Assembly (NCBI RefSeq): GCF_000382485.1
Contig: NZ_AORY01000014.1
Coordinates: forward strand, 62,001-126,000
Source: Sphingomonas sp. Mn802worker
GTDB taxonomy: Bacteria; Pseudomonadota; Alphaproteobacteria; Sphingomonadales; Sphingomonadaceae
DNA: 64,000 bases
Reading direction: 5' to 3'
The notes below the pieces were generated by a model. It was not told the origin of the DNA. It saw only the letters and a program-made list of their open reading frames with translations, and made no database searches. The position numbers and the translations under genes were made by a program. The first letter of the stretch is position 1. The number at the start of each line of letters is the position of its first letter. Shown here piece by piece: positions 29,021 to 38,103 of the stretch.

Positions 29021-31363
29021 TTAGTCGCGGTCGCCGGTCAGGAAGGCGGGGGCGAACTCAGGATCGGGCCCGTTGTCCTTGCCGCCTTCGCTGCGCTCGC
29101 GGCGCGGGCCGCGGTCGCCGCCGCGGTCACCACCACGATCGCCACGACCTTCACGACGCGGACCACCACGATCACCACCGCCGCGGCCGTCACGGCGCGG
29201 ACCACGATCACCGCGCTCGCCACCCTCACGCGGCTCGCGCTTCGGACGCGTGTCCTCCAGCTCCTCACCCGTCTCCTGATCGACAACGCGCATCGACAGG
29301 CGGACCTTGCCGCGCGGATCGATCTCGAGGACCTTGACCTTCACGGCCTGGCCTTCCGACACGACGTCGGTCGGCTTCTCGACACGCTCGTTCTTCATCT
29401 CGCTGACGTGGACGAGACCGTCCTTGCCACCCATGAAGTTCACGAATGCACCGAAGTCGACGATGTTGACGACCTTGCCGTCGTAGATCTTGCCGACCTC
29501 GGCCTCTTCGACCAGGCCCTTGATCCACTTGATCGCGGCCTCGATCTGCGCGCTGTCGGACGACGACACCTTGATGACGCCCTCGTCGTCGATGTCGACC
29601 TTGGCGCCGGTGGTGGCAACGATCTCGCGGATCACCTTGCCGCCGGTGCCGATCACTTCGCGGATCTTCGACTTGTCGATCGTGAACGTCTCGATGCGCG
29701 GCGCATGCGCCGACAGCTCGGTGCGCGTCGAGTCGAGCGCCTTCGCCATCTCGCCCAGGATGTGCGCGCGGCCTTCATGCGCTTGGCGGAGGGCGACGCG
29801 CATGATCTCCTCGGTGATGCCGGCGATCTTGATGTCCATCTGCAAGGACGTGATGCCCTCGCTGGTGCCCGCGACCTTGAAGTCCATGTCGCCCAGGTGA
29901 TCCTCGTCACCCAGGATGTCGGACAGGACGGCATAGTCCTTGCCTTCGAGGATCAGGCCCATCGCAATGCCCGACACCGGGCGCTTCAATGGCACACCCG
30001 CGTCCATCATCGACAGCGACCCGCCGCAGACGGTCGCCATCGACGACGAGCCGTTCGACTCGGTAATATCCGAGGTGACGCGGATCGTGTACGGAAACTC
30101 CTCCTTGGTCGGCAGCACCGGGTGCAGCGCGCGCCAGGCGAGCTTGCCGTGGCCGACTTCGCGACGACCGGGCGCACCGAAGCGGCCGACTTCACCGACC
30201 GAGTAGGGCGGGAAGTTATAGTGGAGCATGAAGTTCTGGTACGACAGGCCGTTCAGCCCGTCGATCATCTGCTCCGCGTCGCGCGTGCCGAGCGTCGTGG
30301 TCGCGATCGTCTGCGTCTCGCCGCGGGTGAACAGCGCCGAACCGTGCGCGCGCGGCAGGAAGTGGACCTCCGCCTCGATCGGACGCACCGTCTTGGTGTC
30401 GCGGCCGTCGATGCGGCGGCCGGTCTTGAGGATCGCACCGCGCACGATGTCGGCCTCGAGCTTCTTCACCAGCTTCAAGGTGCCGAGATACTCGGCCGGA
30501 TCGCTGTCCTTCAGCGACGCGAACGCCTCGCGCGCCTTGGTGCGGGCCGCATTGACCGCGGTCTGGCGCGCCTGCTTGTCGGTCAGCTTGTAGGCCGCCT
30601 CCATGTCCTTGCCGATGGCCTTCTTCAGCTTGGCCATCTTCGCCGACTTGTCCTCGACCGGCGCCAACTCCCACGGATCCTTCGCCGACTGCTCGGCCAG
30701 ATCGATGATCGCGTTGATGATGTCCTGGCTCGCCTTGTGCGCGAACATGACCGCGCCGAGCATCACGTCCTCGGACAGCTCCTTGGCTTCCGATTCGACC
30801 ATCATCACCGCGTCGTGCGTGGCGGCGACGACGAGGTCGAGCTCGCCTTCCAGCACCTCGGAGTCGGTCGGGTTGAGCTGATACTCACCGTCCTTGTAGC
30901 CGACGCGCGCGGCGCCGATCGGGCCCATGAAGGGCACGCCCGAGATCGTCAGCGCGGCAGAAGCGGCGACCATGGCGAGGATGTCCGGCTCGTTCTCGCC
31001 GTCGTACGACAGCACCTGCGCGATGCAGTTGATCTCGTTGTAGAAGCCTTCGGGGAACAGCGGGCGGATCGGACGATCGATCAGGCGGCTGACCAGCGTC
31101 TCACGCTCGGTCGCACCGCGCTCGCGCTTGAAGAAGCCGCCGGGGATGCGGCCCGAGGCCGAAAACTTTTCCTGATAGTGGACGGTGAGCGGGAAGAAGT
31201 CCTGCCCTTCCTTGACCGTCTTGGCGGCGGTGACCGCGCACAGCACGACCGTCTCGCCCAGCGTCGCGATCACGGCGCCGTCGGCCTGGCGCGCGACCTT
31301 GCCGGTTTCCAGCGTCAGGGTCTTGCCACCCCATTCGATGCTGACCTTCTTGGTATCGAACAT
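29021..31363 (-). CDS. pnp: Polyribonucleotide nucleotidyltransferase (PNPase) with RG-rich tail
   Basis: 780 residues from the ATG at 31363 ([16 protein letters not shown]). Domain order: RNase PH 1 ('[20 protein letters not shown]'), the alpha linker, RNase PH 2 ('[18 protein letters not shown]', '[13 protein letters not shown]'), KH ('[20 protein letters not shown]') and S1 ('[20 protein letters not shown]'). It degrades RNA 3'-5' phosphorolytically. After S1 comes an unusual tail of ~60 residues built of RGG/DRGG/GPRR units, ending in an acidic-hydrophobic '[14 protein letters not shown]'. Last gene of the M50-truB-rpsO-pnp unit. A hairpin lies between rpsO and pnp, and a terminator follows. 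Confidence 0.97.
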   Translation of the reverse strand: MFDTKKVSIEWGGKTLTLETGKVARQADGAVIATLGETVVLCAVTAAKTVKEGQDFFPLTVHYQEKFSASGRIPGGFFKRERGATERETLVSRLIDRPIRPLFPEGFYNEINCIAQVLSYDGENEPDILAMVAASAALTISGVPFMGPIGAARVGYKDGEYQLNPTDSEVLEGELDLVVAATHDAVMMVESEAKELSEDVMLGAVMFAHKASQDIINAIIDLAEQSAKDPWELAPVEDKSAKMAKLKKAIGKDMEAAYKLTDKQARQTAVNAARTKAREAFASLKDSDPAEYLGTLKLVKKLEADIVRGAILKTGRRIDGRDTKTVRPIEAEVHFLPRAHGSALFTRGETQTIATTTLGTRDAEQMIDGLNGLSYQNFMLHYNFPPYSVGEVGRFGAPGRREVGHGKLAWRALHPVLPTKEEFPYTIRVTSDITESNGSSSMATVCGGSLSMMDAGVPLKRPVSGIAMGLILEGKDYAVLSDILGDEDHLGDMDFKVAGTSEGITSLQMDIKIAGITEEIMRVALRQAHEGRAHILGEMAKALDSTRTELSAHAPRIETFTIDKSKIREVIGTGGKVIREIVATTGAKVDIDDEGVIKVSSSDSAQIEAAIKWIKGLVEEAEVGKIYDGKVVNIVDFGAFVNFMGGKDGLVHVSEMKNERVEKPTDVVSEGQAVKVKVLEIDPRGKVRLSMRVVDQETGEELEDTRPKREPREGGERGDRGPRRDGRGGGDRGGPRREGRGDRGGDRGGDRGPRRERSEGGKDNGPDPEFAPAFLTGDRD

Positions 31364-31491
31364 ATGATTTCCTTTGGACCGGATGCCCGATGCACCCGGG
31401 GCCTCTTGGTGCAGGCTGTCCGGCCTGCGCGGTGCGGGGCTTGTGGTCGCCCCTTCGCGCCGTCGCCGAATTGCGATGGCGCCGATAAGCG

Positions 31492-31515
31492 AAGGGCGGC
31501 CCGAGAGCCGCCCTT
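31492..31515 (-). other. Intergenic hairpin between rpsO and pnp
   Basis: A perfect 9-bp stem (AAGGGCGGC and GCCGCCCTT) with a 6-base loop, beginning 5 bases after the rpsO stop. It has no T run, so it is not a strong terminator. In E. coli the rpsO-pnp junction carries a hairpin cut by RNase III for PNPase autoregulation; a similar role here is inference from position. The remaining ~128 bases before the pnp start hold no gene. Confidence 0.5.
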
Positions 31516-31520
31516 GCCGG

Positions 31521-31790
31521 TTACTTGCGAAGGCCGAGCTTCGCGATGAGATCGAGATACCGCTGACCATCACGCTTGCGGAGATAGTCGAGCAGCGAGC
31601 GGCGCTTGTTGACCATCATGAGCAGACCGCGACGCGAGTGGTTGTCCTTCGCGTGGCCCTTGAAATGCTCGGTCAGGTTGCGGATGCGCTCGGTCAGGAT
31701 CGCGACCTGGACCTCGGTGGAACCGGTATCACCCTCTGCGCGGGCGTGTTCCTTGACGAGTTCCTGGCGGCGTTCTGCGGTGATCGACAT
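31521..31790 (-). CDS. rpsO: 30S ribosomal protein S15
   Basis: 89 residues, full length for S15. It contains '[18 protein letters not shown]', '[19 protein letters not shown]' and '[10 protein letters not shown]', the S15 signatures that contact 16S rRNA helix 22 and bind early in 30S assembly. It lies 24 bases downstream of truB and upstream of pnp, the widespread truB-rpsO-pnp order. Confidence 0.98.
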   Translation of the reverse strand: MSITAERRQELVKEHARAEGDTGSTEVQVAILTERIRNLTEHFKGHAKDNHSRRGLLMMVNKRRSLLDYLRKRDGQRYLDLIAKLGLRK

Positions 31791-31814
31791 TGTATCTTTA
31801 CCTTCGACATCGGT

Positions 31815-32711
31815 TCAGAGGTTGAAGCCGCGAACGACGCGAAGCTGGTTGGCTTCGACCTCGGCCAGCGCGACGGGCGTATCGCCTGTGCACGCAAAGA
31901 CGAGACCATCGTCGGCGGCGATCCCGTCCAGCACCCGCCCCTGTCGGAGCGCGCCTGCCTGGTCGGGGGTGAGGGGAAAGGCCGGGATGTCGTCCAGCCC
32001 CGCCCTCAATGGCAGGAGTAACGGTTCAAGCGCAGACGCCTTAGCGGCCGCGTCCAATTTGTCCAGCGTTATCGCCTGGGCAAGTGCGAACGGTCCCGCC
32101 TTGACGCGGTGCAGCCAGGTGACGTGGCCGACCGTGCCGAGCGCCAGCGCGATGTCGCGCGCCAGGCTGCGGATGTAGGTGCCCTTCGACACATGCGCGA
32201 CCAGCGTGACCTGATCGAGCAGGGTGTCCCCCGCCGCATCACCGTCGCGCGTCAGGTTGTGGATCGTCACATTGCGGGAGGCGAGCACCACCTCTTCGCC
32301 CGCGCGCGCTAGGTCATAGGCGCGCTGCCCGTCGACCTTGAGCGCGGAATAGGCCGGCGGCACCTGCGCGATTGAGCCGGTGAAGCGCGGCAGCACCGCG
32401 TTGAGCTCGGCCACGCTCGGCCGTACGTCGCTGCGTGCGATCACCTCGCCCTCGGCGTCGAGCGTCGTTGTCTCCGTGCCGAAGCTGAGCGTGAAGGCGT
32501 AGACCTTGTCGCTGTCGAGCATCCGCCCGGCAAGCTTGGTTGCCTCGCCAAGCGCAATCGGCAACACGCCGCTCGCCAGCGGATCAAGCGTGCCGCCGTG
32601 CCCGACCTTGACCTTTGCGGCGCCAGCGGTGCGCAATGCGCGCTTCACCGCGGACACGACCTGCGTCGAACCAACTCCCACGGGTTTGTCGATAACCAGC
32701 CAGCCGTGCAT
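31815..32711 (-). CDS. truB: tRNA pseudouridine(55) synthase
   Basis: 298 residues. It begins MHGWLVIDKPVGVGSTQVV; the catalytic Asp lies in 'VGHGGTLDPLASGVLPIALG'; later 'VPPAYSALKVDGQRAYDLAR' and 'YIRSLARDIALALG' are TruB motifs, followed by a PUA-like C-terminal part. It makes pseudouridine 55 in the tRNA T-loop. The start is one base from the stop of the upstream M50 protease gene and rpsO follows after 24 bases, so the genes form one transcription unit. Confidence 0.97.
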   Translation of the reverse strand: MHGWLVIDKPVGVGSTQVVSAVKRALRTAGAAKVKVGHGGTLDPLASGVLPIALGEATKLAGRMLDSDKVYAFTLSFGTETTTLDAEGEVIARSDVRPSVAELNAVLPRFTGSIAQVPPAYSALKVDGQRAYDLARAGEEVVLASRNVTIHNLTRDGDAAGDTLLDQVTLVAHVSKGTYIRSLARDIALALGTVGHVTWLHRVKAGPFALAQAITLDKLDAAAKASALEPLLLPLRAGLDDIPAFPLTPDQAGALRQGRVLDGIAADDGLVFACTGDTPVALAEVEANQLRVVRGFNL

Positions 32712-32712
32712 G

Positions 32713-33408
32713 TCAGGCGATCGCCGCTGCGATGCCGAGATACACCTGCGTCAGCGCCTGCGCCGGCGGGCCGACCAGCCGCTGGACGATGTTGGCGCCC
32801 GGCACCAGCGCGGGCAGCACCAGCAGCAGGAGGATGAGCAGCGGAAAGCCGAACCGCGCCAATTTGTCCCATTGCAGCGCCGCGCGCTCGGGCAGCAGCC
32901 CGGCGACGACGTGCCCGCCGTCGAACGGCGGCAGCGGGATCAGGTTGAACAGCGCAAGGAAGACGTTGATCAGCAGGAAGTTGACGAGGTTGTCGCCCAG
33001 GAACGCCGCTGCGCTGCCGTCCGCCGGCTCACCCACCCAATGCGCGAAGATGCCGAGCAGCAGCGCCCCCACGAACGCCAGCGCCAAGTTCATGCCCGGG
33101 CCCGCGAGCGCGACGAGCATCATGCCGGTGCGCGGGGAAGTCCGCGTGATCCGCCGCGCATCGACCGGCACGGGCTTTGCCCAGCCGAACACCGGTGCCT
33201 TCGCGATCGCGAGCATCAGCGGCAGCACCACGGTGCCGATCGGATCGACGTGGCGCAGCGGATTGAACGACAGTCGCCTGAGCTGCGCCGCGGTCGGATC
33301 GCCCAGCGCGCGCGCGGCAAGCCCGTGGCTCACCTCGTGAAACACGATCGCGATCACCAGCGGGATGATCCACACCGCCGCCGACCAGATAACACCATTG
33401 GGGTTCAT
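32713..33408 (-). CDS. Site-2 protease family (M50) membrane metalloprotease
   Basis: 231 residues from the ATG at 33408; an open extension upstream lacks family similarity. About six transmembrane helices. The zinc motif is HEVSH (in 'IAIVFHEVSHGLAARALGDP'), and the third ligand region is 'LIPLPPFDGGHV', equivalent to the NPDG motif. 'SFNPLRHVDPIGTVVLP' is typical of this small bacterial subgroup. It may cleave membrane proteins within the bilayer; its substrate is unknown. It is the first gene of the M50-truB-rpsO-pnp run. Confidence 0.88.
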   Translation of the reverse strand: MNPNGVIWSAAVWIIPLVIAIVFHEVSHGLAARALGDPTAAQLRRLSFNPLRHVDPIGTVVLPLMLAIAKAPVFGWAKPVPVDARRITRTSPRTGMMLVALAGPGMNLALAFVGALLLGIFAHWVGEPADGSAAAFLGDNLVNFLLINVFLALFNLIPLPPFDGGHVVAGLLPERAALQWDKLARFGFPLLILLLLVLPALVPGANIVQRLVGPPAQALTQVYLGIAAAIA

Positions 33409-33643
33409 GGCCGCCGAGATAGGGCCGGAGCCGAGACAAGGCCAGCGCGTCCGCTGTAAGCAATAACATGTCGCGGGCGGCTTGACCGCGCGCGGATGAG
33501 CGTCAAACTCGTCGACCAACCTCTCGGAGTTCGTCACGCTCTACCGACAGTCAGCGCTCGGACATGATCCGCGTCGGACGCGCTGGGCCGTCGCGTCGAT
33601 CGCACTGCATCTGGCGGTCGTCGCGCTGCTGCTCTGGTCGCCG

Positions 33644-34360
33644 GTGTCGCCTTTGCCACGCAGCCTGCCGACACCGGCGCTGATGACCTTCGATGTTCCG
33701 CCGCCGCTCGAGCCGCCGTTGCTGACCGCGCCGACCGAACCGGCGGTTCAACCCGATCCTGCGAGGTCGCGCAACGACGATCCCGGAGGCGCTTCTGCCG
33801 GGCGTGCCTCGCCACGCGACACGCAGGTCAAGCGCCCGCCCGCGCCGCAGCCCGAGGTGCCGCTACCGCCGGCACGGCTCGACCAATCGCCGATGCGCGC
33901 CGCGCCGATCACCGCAGACGGCTTTGCCGCGTCGCTCAATCCCGCCACCGACTCGATCGCGGGTCTGGGCAGCGCCGCGATGGGAGCAGGCATCGGCAGC
34001 AGCGACGGCGCGGGTGCCGGCAGCGGGCAGGGTGACGGCAACGGCGCTGGTCGCGGACGCGGCAAGCCGGTCCGCGCACGCTGGCAGCAGGTGCCGACCA
34101 ACCTGGAAATGAAGCCCTATTGGCCCGAGCGCGCCCGCGCCGCGCGGCTGTCGGGCAAGGCGATCCTCGAATGCGTCGTGCCCAGGGTCGGACCACCGAA
34201 GAGCTGCCGTGCGCTTGCCGAGATCCCGAGCGGATCGGGCTTCGGACAGGCGGCGGTGAAGATGTCGCCGATTTTCCGCATCGTCCCCGTCACGCGTGAG
34301 GGCAGGGTCGAGGACATGCCGATCATCGTGCCGGTCGTGTTCACCTATACCGGCCGGTAA
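33644..34360 (+). CDS. TonB family protein, N-terminus uncertain
   Basis: From GTG 33644 this is 238 residues: a Pro-rich periplasmic segment ('MTFDVPPPLEPPLLTAP'), a Gly-rich spacer (about 105-145) and a C-terminal TonB-like domain ('NLEMKPYWPERARAARLSGK', 'ILECVV', 'VVFTYTGR'). The frame stays open back to 33500. In it, bases ~33580-33643 encode a clear membrane helix (WAVASIALHLAVVALLLW), just what TonB needs as anchor, but there is no ATG, GTG or TTG between 33500 and 33644. So either a non-standard start or a frameshift joins an upstream ATG (33496, another frame). TonB passes proton-motive energy to receptors such as the three in this window. Confidence 0.7.
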   Translation: MSPLPRSLPTPALMTFDVPPPLEPPLLTAPTEPAVQPDPARSRNDDPGGASAGRASPRDTQVKRPPAPQPEVPLPPARLDQSPMRAAPITADGFAASLNPATDSIAGLGSAAMGAGIGSSDGAGAGSGQGDGNGAGRGRGKPVRARWQQVPTNLEMKPYWPERARAARLSGKAILECVVPRVGPPKSCRALAEIPSGSGFGQAAVKMSPIFRIVPVTREGRVEDMPIIVPVVFTYTGR

Positions 34361-34413
34361 GGTCGGCTGCTAAGCCGCTTGCGTGCCTCCGGGCGGCACC
34401 GCATCATCGGCGC

Positions 34414-36000
34414 ATGACCGTCCGCTCGCTTCGCCTCCTGCTCGCCGCCACGATGCTGGCAGCACCACTCCCCGCCGCCGCGCGCACCGTCGCGGTCGCG
34501 GAACAATCGATCGAGCAGATACAGGCGGCGATGACCGCGGGACGCGCGACCAGCGCCGAGGTGACCCGCGCCTATCTCGCTCGCATCGCGACGATGGACC
34601 GCAAGGGACCGACGTTGCGCAGCGTGGTCGCGCTCAACCCCGATGCGCTGGCGCAGGCGCGCGTGCTCGATGCCGAGCGCAAGGCCGGGCGCGTGCGCGG
34701 ACCGCTCCACGGCGTGCCGGTTCTGGTCAAGGACAATGTCGAGACCGCCGACCGGGTCGCGACCACCGCGGGCAGCCTCGCGCTCGCCGCCAACGTGACC
34801 GGCCGCGACGCGCCGCTCGTTGCGCGGCTGCGCGCGGCGGGCGCGGTGATCCTGGGCAAGACCAACCTGTCCGAATGGGCTAACATCCGCTCCGACCGGT
34901 CGATGAGCGGGTGGAGCGCGGTCGGCGGGCTGGTGCGCAACCCCTATGCGCTCGACCGCACCGCCTGCGGCTCGTCGTCGGGATCGGGCGTGGCGGTCGC
35001 GGCGAGTTTTGCGGCGGCGGCGGTGGGGACCGAGACCGACGGGTCGATCACCTGTCCCTCGTCGCTGAACGGGGTGGTGGGGTTCAAGCCGACGCTCGGC
35101 CTCGTCAGCCGCACCCACGTCGTCCCGATCAGCCATAGCCAGGACACCGCCGGGCCGATGGCGCGCAGCGTCCGCGATGCCGCTTTGCTCCTGTCCGCGA
35201 TGTCGGCACCCGACCCGGCCGATCCCGCGACCGCGGGGACGCAGGTCCGCGACTATACCGCCGGGCTGTCGACGGCGGCCTTGTCGGGGATGTGCGTCGG
35301 CGTGATCCGCCCGCGCGATTTGCCCGCCGATCTCGCCCAGCGCTTCGATGCCGCGCTCGCCGTGCTGCGCGCGCAGGGCGCGACGCTGGTGGAGATCACG
35401 CCGCCCAAGCTCGACGGGCTGGGCGAGGCGGAGATCCAAGTGCTGCTGACCGAGTTGAAGGCGGACCTGAACAGCTATCTTGGCTCCACGCCCGCCGCGG
35501 TCACGACGCGCACGCTCGATCAGGTCATCGCCTTCAACCGGGCGGACGCGAACGCGGAAATGCCGTTCTTCGCACAGGAAACGTTTGAGAAGGCGGCCGC
35601 GACCAAGGGGCTGTCCGATCCTGCCTACAAGGCAGCGCGCGCCAAATCGCTGCGGCTAGCCGGCGTGCAGGGCATCGACGCCATGCTGGCGCAGGCGAAC
35701 GCGCAGGTGCTAGTCGAGCCGAGCTATGGTGCGGCGTGGCTGAGCGATCCGGTCTACGGCGATCAGTACAACGGCCCGTCCGCCGCCAGCCTTCCCGCGA
35801 TCGCGGGCTATCCGCACCTGACCGTGCCGATGGGGCTGGTGCGGGGCCTGCCGGTCGGGCTGTCGTTCATCGGCATGCGCGGCGACGACGGGCGCGTGCT
35901 CGGGGCCGGCTACGCCTATGAACAGGCGTCGCACGCGCGCGTTGCGCCGCGCTATCTGCCGCACGCGGATGCAGGGGCCGGACTCGACGGACAGCGTTGA
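34414..36000 (+). CDS. Secreted amidase (amidase signature family)
   Basis: 528 residues. The signal peptide ends near PLPAAARTVA. The amidase-signature core has the catalytic Lys in 'GVPVLVKDNVETAD', and the Gly/Ser-rich loop 'CGSSSGSGVAVAASFAAAAV' with 'GTETDGSITCPSSLNG', supplying the cis-Ser and nucleophilic Ser. A C-terminal 'PAIAGYPHLTVPMGLVRGLP' block completes the fold. It hydrolyses amide bonds of unknown substrates in the periplasm. It follows the TonB gene by 53 bases on the same strand. Confidence 0.9.
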   Translation: MTVRSLRLLLAATMLAAPLPAAARTVAVAEQSIEQIQAAMTAGRATSAEVTRAYLARIATMDRKGPTLRSVVALNPDALAQARVLDAERKAGRVRGPLHGVPVLVKDNVETADRVATTAGSLALAANVTGRDAPLVARLRAAGAVILGKTNLSEWANIRSDRSMSGWSAVGGLVRNPYALDRTACGSSSGSGVAVAASFAAAAVGTETDGSITCPSSLNGVVGFKPTLGLVSRTHVVPISHSQDTAGPMARSVRDAALLLSAMSAPDPADPATAGTQVRDYTAGLSTAALSGMCVGVIRPRDLPADLAQRFDAALAVLRAQGATLVEITPPKLDGLGEAEIQVLLTELKADLNSYLGSTPAAVTTRTLDQVIAFNRADANAEMPFFAQETFEKAAATKGLSDPAYKAARAKSLRLAGVQGIDAMLAQANAQVLVEPSYGAAWLSDPVYGDQYNGPSAASLPAIAGYPHLTVPMGLVRGLPVGLSFIGMRGDDGRVLGAGYAYEQASHARVAPRYLPHADAGAGLDGQR

Positions 36001-36083
36001 TCGCGCGACCGGATATACGTGAGCGTCGACCGGCCGCTCAGCGATTTACGATATCTTCGCTTCGGCCGCTTTAATGATGTTCC

Positions 36084-37766
36084 ATGCCGCTTCGTTTCCT
36101 GTGCCGGTCGATTGCCGCCGTGCTTGCCTTGTTGCTCGCGTGGCCGGCGGCGGCGCAAAGCGCCACAGCGGGTGAGATCGTCGCCACCTGCGTCGCGCCG
36201 GTGCATGCCAGCGACAGAGCCGCGGCGATGCTGCGCCCGCCCATGCGCTTCGATTGCACGACGCCGCAAATTGCCTTTGGCGCGGGCGATTACTGGGTGC
36301 GCGCACGTTCGGTGCCGACCGGCGCTGGAGCCGCACCGCGCGTGCTGCGGTCATGGAGCGTGTGGCAGCGCGCCGCGACCTTGTACTTCGGCTACGCCGA
36401 CGGGGTGGTGATACGCCGCACGATCGACGACGTCGGTGCGGCACGCTCGATCGCGCTTGGCGCGGTGTTCGAGCAGCCGATCCCTGTTCGTGGGGTTCCG
36501 GTGACGCAGCTGCTCTGGCACGTACGCGGCGCCGCCAACATCCGCGGCATCGTCGCCAATGCGCGGATCGCGACGCCGGCCGAGAGCGTGAAGCGAAACC
36601 TCGTCTTTGCCACACTTTACGGCGGGTTCGGCGGGCTGTGCCTCGCGCTGCTGGTCTACAATCTGTCGCTCTGGTCGGCGCTCCGGCATCGGTTCCAGCT
36701 TGCTTATTGCGGCATGGTGAGCGCGCTTGCAGTCTATGCCTTTTCATCGTCGGGCGCGATGGCCTGGCTGTGGCCCGAACTCGGCAATCTCGCGCGGCTG
36801 CGGGTCAATTACGTCGCACTCGCGCTTGCCGCGGCGATGGCGTTATATTTCGCGCGCCACTTCTTTGAGTCGCGTGTGTTCGGCTCGCGGACGCTGCTCG
36901 CCGCGCGTGCTGTCGGCCTGTACCTTGTCGCGACTGCCGCCGCCTTCGCGCTGCTGGCGCCGTGGCAGGCGCGCGTCCTCGACCTTTTCTACTCGCTCGG
37001 CTTTGTGGCGTTGACGCTGCTGGCGGGCGTGATCCTCGTGCGCGCGTGGCGTGAGGGGAGCAATTACCTGTGGGTGTTCGGCGTGGCCTGGGCCGCACCC
37101 TTCCTGCTTGCCGCGATCCGCACGATGAGCAGCCTGCACCTGATCGCCTCGAGCACGTGGCTCGACAATTCGACACTCGCCGCGATGACGCTCGAGGCCT
37201 TGGTGTCGAGTGTCGCGATTTCCTACCGCATCCGCCTGCTGTCGATCGAGCGCGACGCGGCGCGCGCGCAGGAGCTGGTCGCACGCATGCTGGCGGATAC
37301 CGATCCGCTGACCGACCTCCTCAATCGCCGCTCCTTCCTGCGCGAAGCATTGGTGGCAGGCGCACGCACGCCGCAATTGCTCGTTCTCGCCGACGTCGAT
37401 CACTTCAAGCGGGTCAACGACACGCTCGGCCACGATCTCGGCGACGAGGTGTTGCGCCGTGTCGCCGCTGCGCTGCGCACGACCGCGCCGGCGGGATCGC
37501 TGGTATCTCGCATCGGTGGCGAGGAATTCGCGGTGCTCGCGCCGGCGGATACGCGTGGTCTGCCTGACCGCATCCTCGACGCGGTGCGCGCGACGCGGAT
37601 GCCGTACGACCTCACCATCACCGTTTCGGTCGGCAGCCACGCCGGCGTGCTCGACCATGAGGGCGACTGGGCGACGATGTACCGGATGGCGGATCAGGCG
37701 CTCTACGCCGCGAAAACGGCCGGGCGCGACCGTGCGCGTGGCGCGGCCCTGTCGATCGCAGCCTGA
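36084..37766 (+). CDS. Membrane diguanylate cyclase with 7TM-DISM sensor
   Basis: 560 residues. The signal peptide ends WPAAAQS. A periplasmic beta-type sensing domain (about 27-165) resembles 7TMR-DISM extracellular domains. Seven transmembrane helices follow (about 170-380), then a short coiled coil and a GGDEF domain with 'ADTDPLTDLLNRRSFLREAL', 'LADVDHFKRVNDTLGHDLGD' and an active-site GGEEF (residues 478-482). It should make cyclic di-GMP in response to an envelope signal. The RxxD inhibitory I-site that normally precedes GGDEF is replaced by PAGS, so product feedback is probably lost. Confidence 0.9.
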   Translation: MPLRFLCRSIAAVLALLLAWPAAAQSATAGEIVATCVAPVHASDRAAAMLRPPMRFDCTTPQIAFGAGDYWVRARSVPTGAGAAPRVLRSWSVWQRAATLYFGYADGVVIRRTIDDVGAARSIALGAVFEQPIPVRGVPVTQLLWHVRGAANIRGIVANARIATPAESVKRNLVFATLYGGFGGLCLALLVYNLSLWSALRHRFQLAYCGMVSALAVYAFSSSGAMAWLWPELGNLARLRVNYVALALAAAMALYFARHFFESRVFGSRTLLAARAVGLYLVATAAAFALLAPWQARVLDLFYSLGFVALTLLAGVILVRAWREGSNYLWVFGVAWAAPFLLAAIRTMSSLHLIASSTWLDNSTLAAMTLEALVSSVAISYRIRLLSIERDAARAQELVARMLADTDPLTDLLNRRSFLREALVAGARTPQLLVLADVDHFKRVNDTLGHDLGDEVLRRVAAALRTTAPAGSLVSRIGGEEFAVLAPADTRGLPDRILDAVRATRMPYDLTITVSVGSHAGVLDHEGDWATMYRMADQALYAAKTAGRDRARGAALSIAA

Positions 37767-37833
37767 TCCCGTCGCAGGATCTTCTTCCCGCCCGCCCTCC
37801 GATCCTGTATGGGCACGTGCAGAGGGGAGCCTG

Positions 37834-38043
37834 ATGCCGCAACATCGTCGCCGTCACATTGCCATCGCCGCCACCGGCGCCGTGCTGGCCCTGGTGGCGC
37901 TCAGGCACCCGTCCGCCGACCTGAAGATCATGACGCATGAGGCGCGCGACACCGCGCCGCATCGTATCCAGGCGGCGATCGACCTCGGGCTGGTCGGCGT
38001 CTCCGTGCTCTACACCTGGAGCGCGCCGCGCATCACCGGGTGA
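37834..38043 (+). CDS. Small hypothetical protein with one N-terminal hydrophobic helix
   Basis: 69 residues. An excellent SD (AGAGGGGAG) lies 5-13 bases before the ATG, which is the main reason to call it. Residues 7-23 are hydrophobic after a basic start (MPQHRRRHIAIAATGAVLAL), followed by a polar segment and a second mildly hydrophobic stretch (about 47-60). No family was recognised. It could be a small inner-membrane protein. Confidence 0.6.
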   Translation: MPQHRRRHIAIAATGAVLALVALRHPSADLKIMTHEARDTAPHRIQAAIDLGLVGVSVLYTWSAPRITG

Positions 38044-38103
38044 GGACGGACATGCAACGTCACGCGTGACCGATTGAAGCACGCGCGGCTCCTGCTTACA
38101 CGC

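Noticed and set aside
29073..29279. Ser/Pro/Arg repeat peptide on the plus strand
   Set aside because: It is the reverse reading of the RG-rich PNPase tail, not a separate repeat protein.
29408..31549. 713-codon plus-strand open frame opposite pnp
   Set aside because: Antisense shadow of pnp; no recognisable motif and no ribosome binding site.
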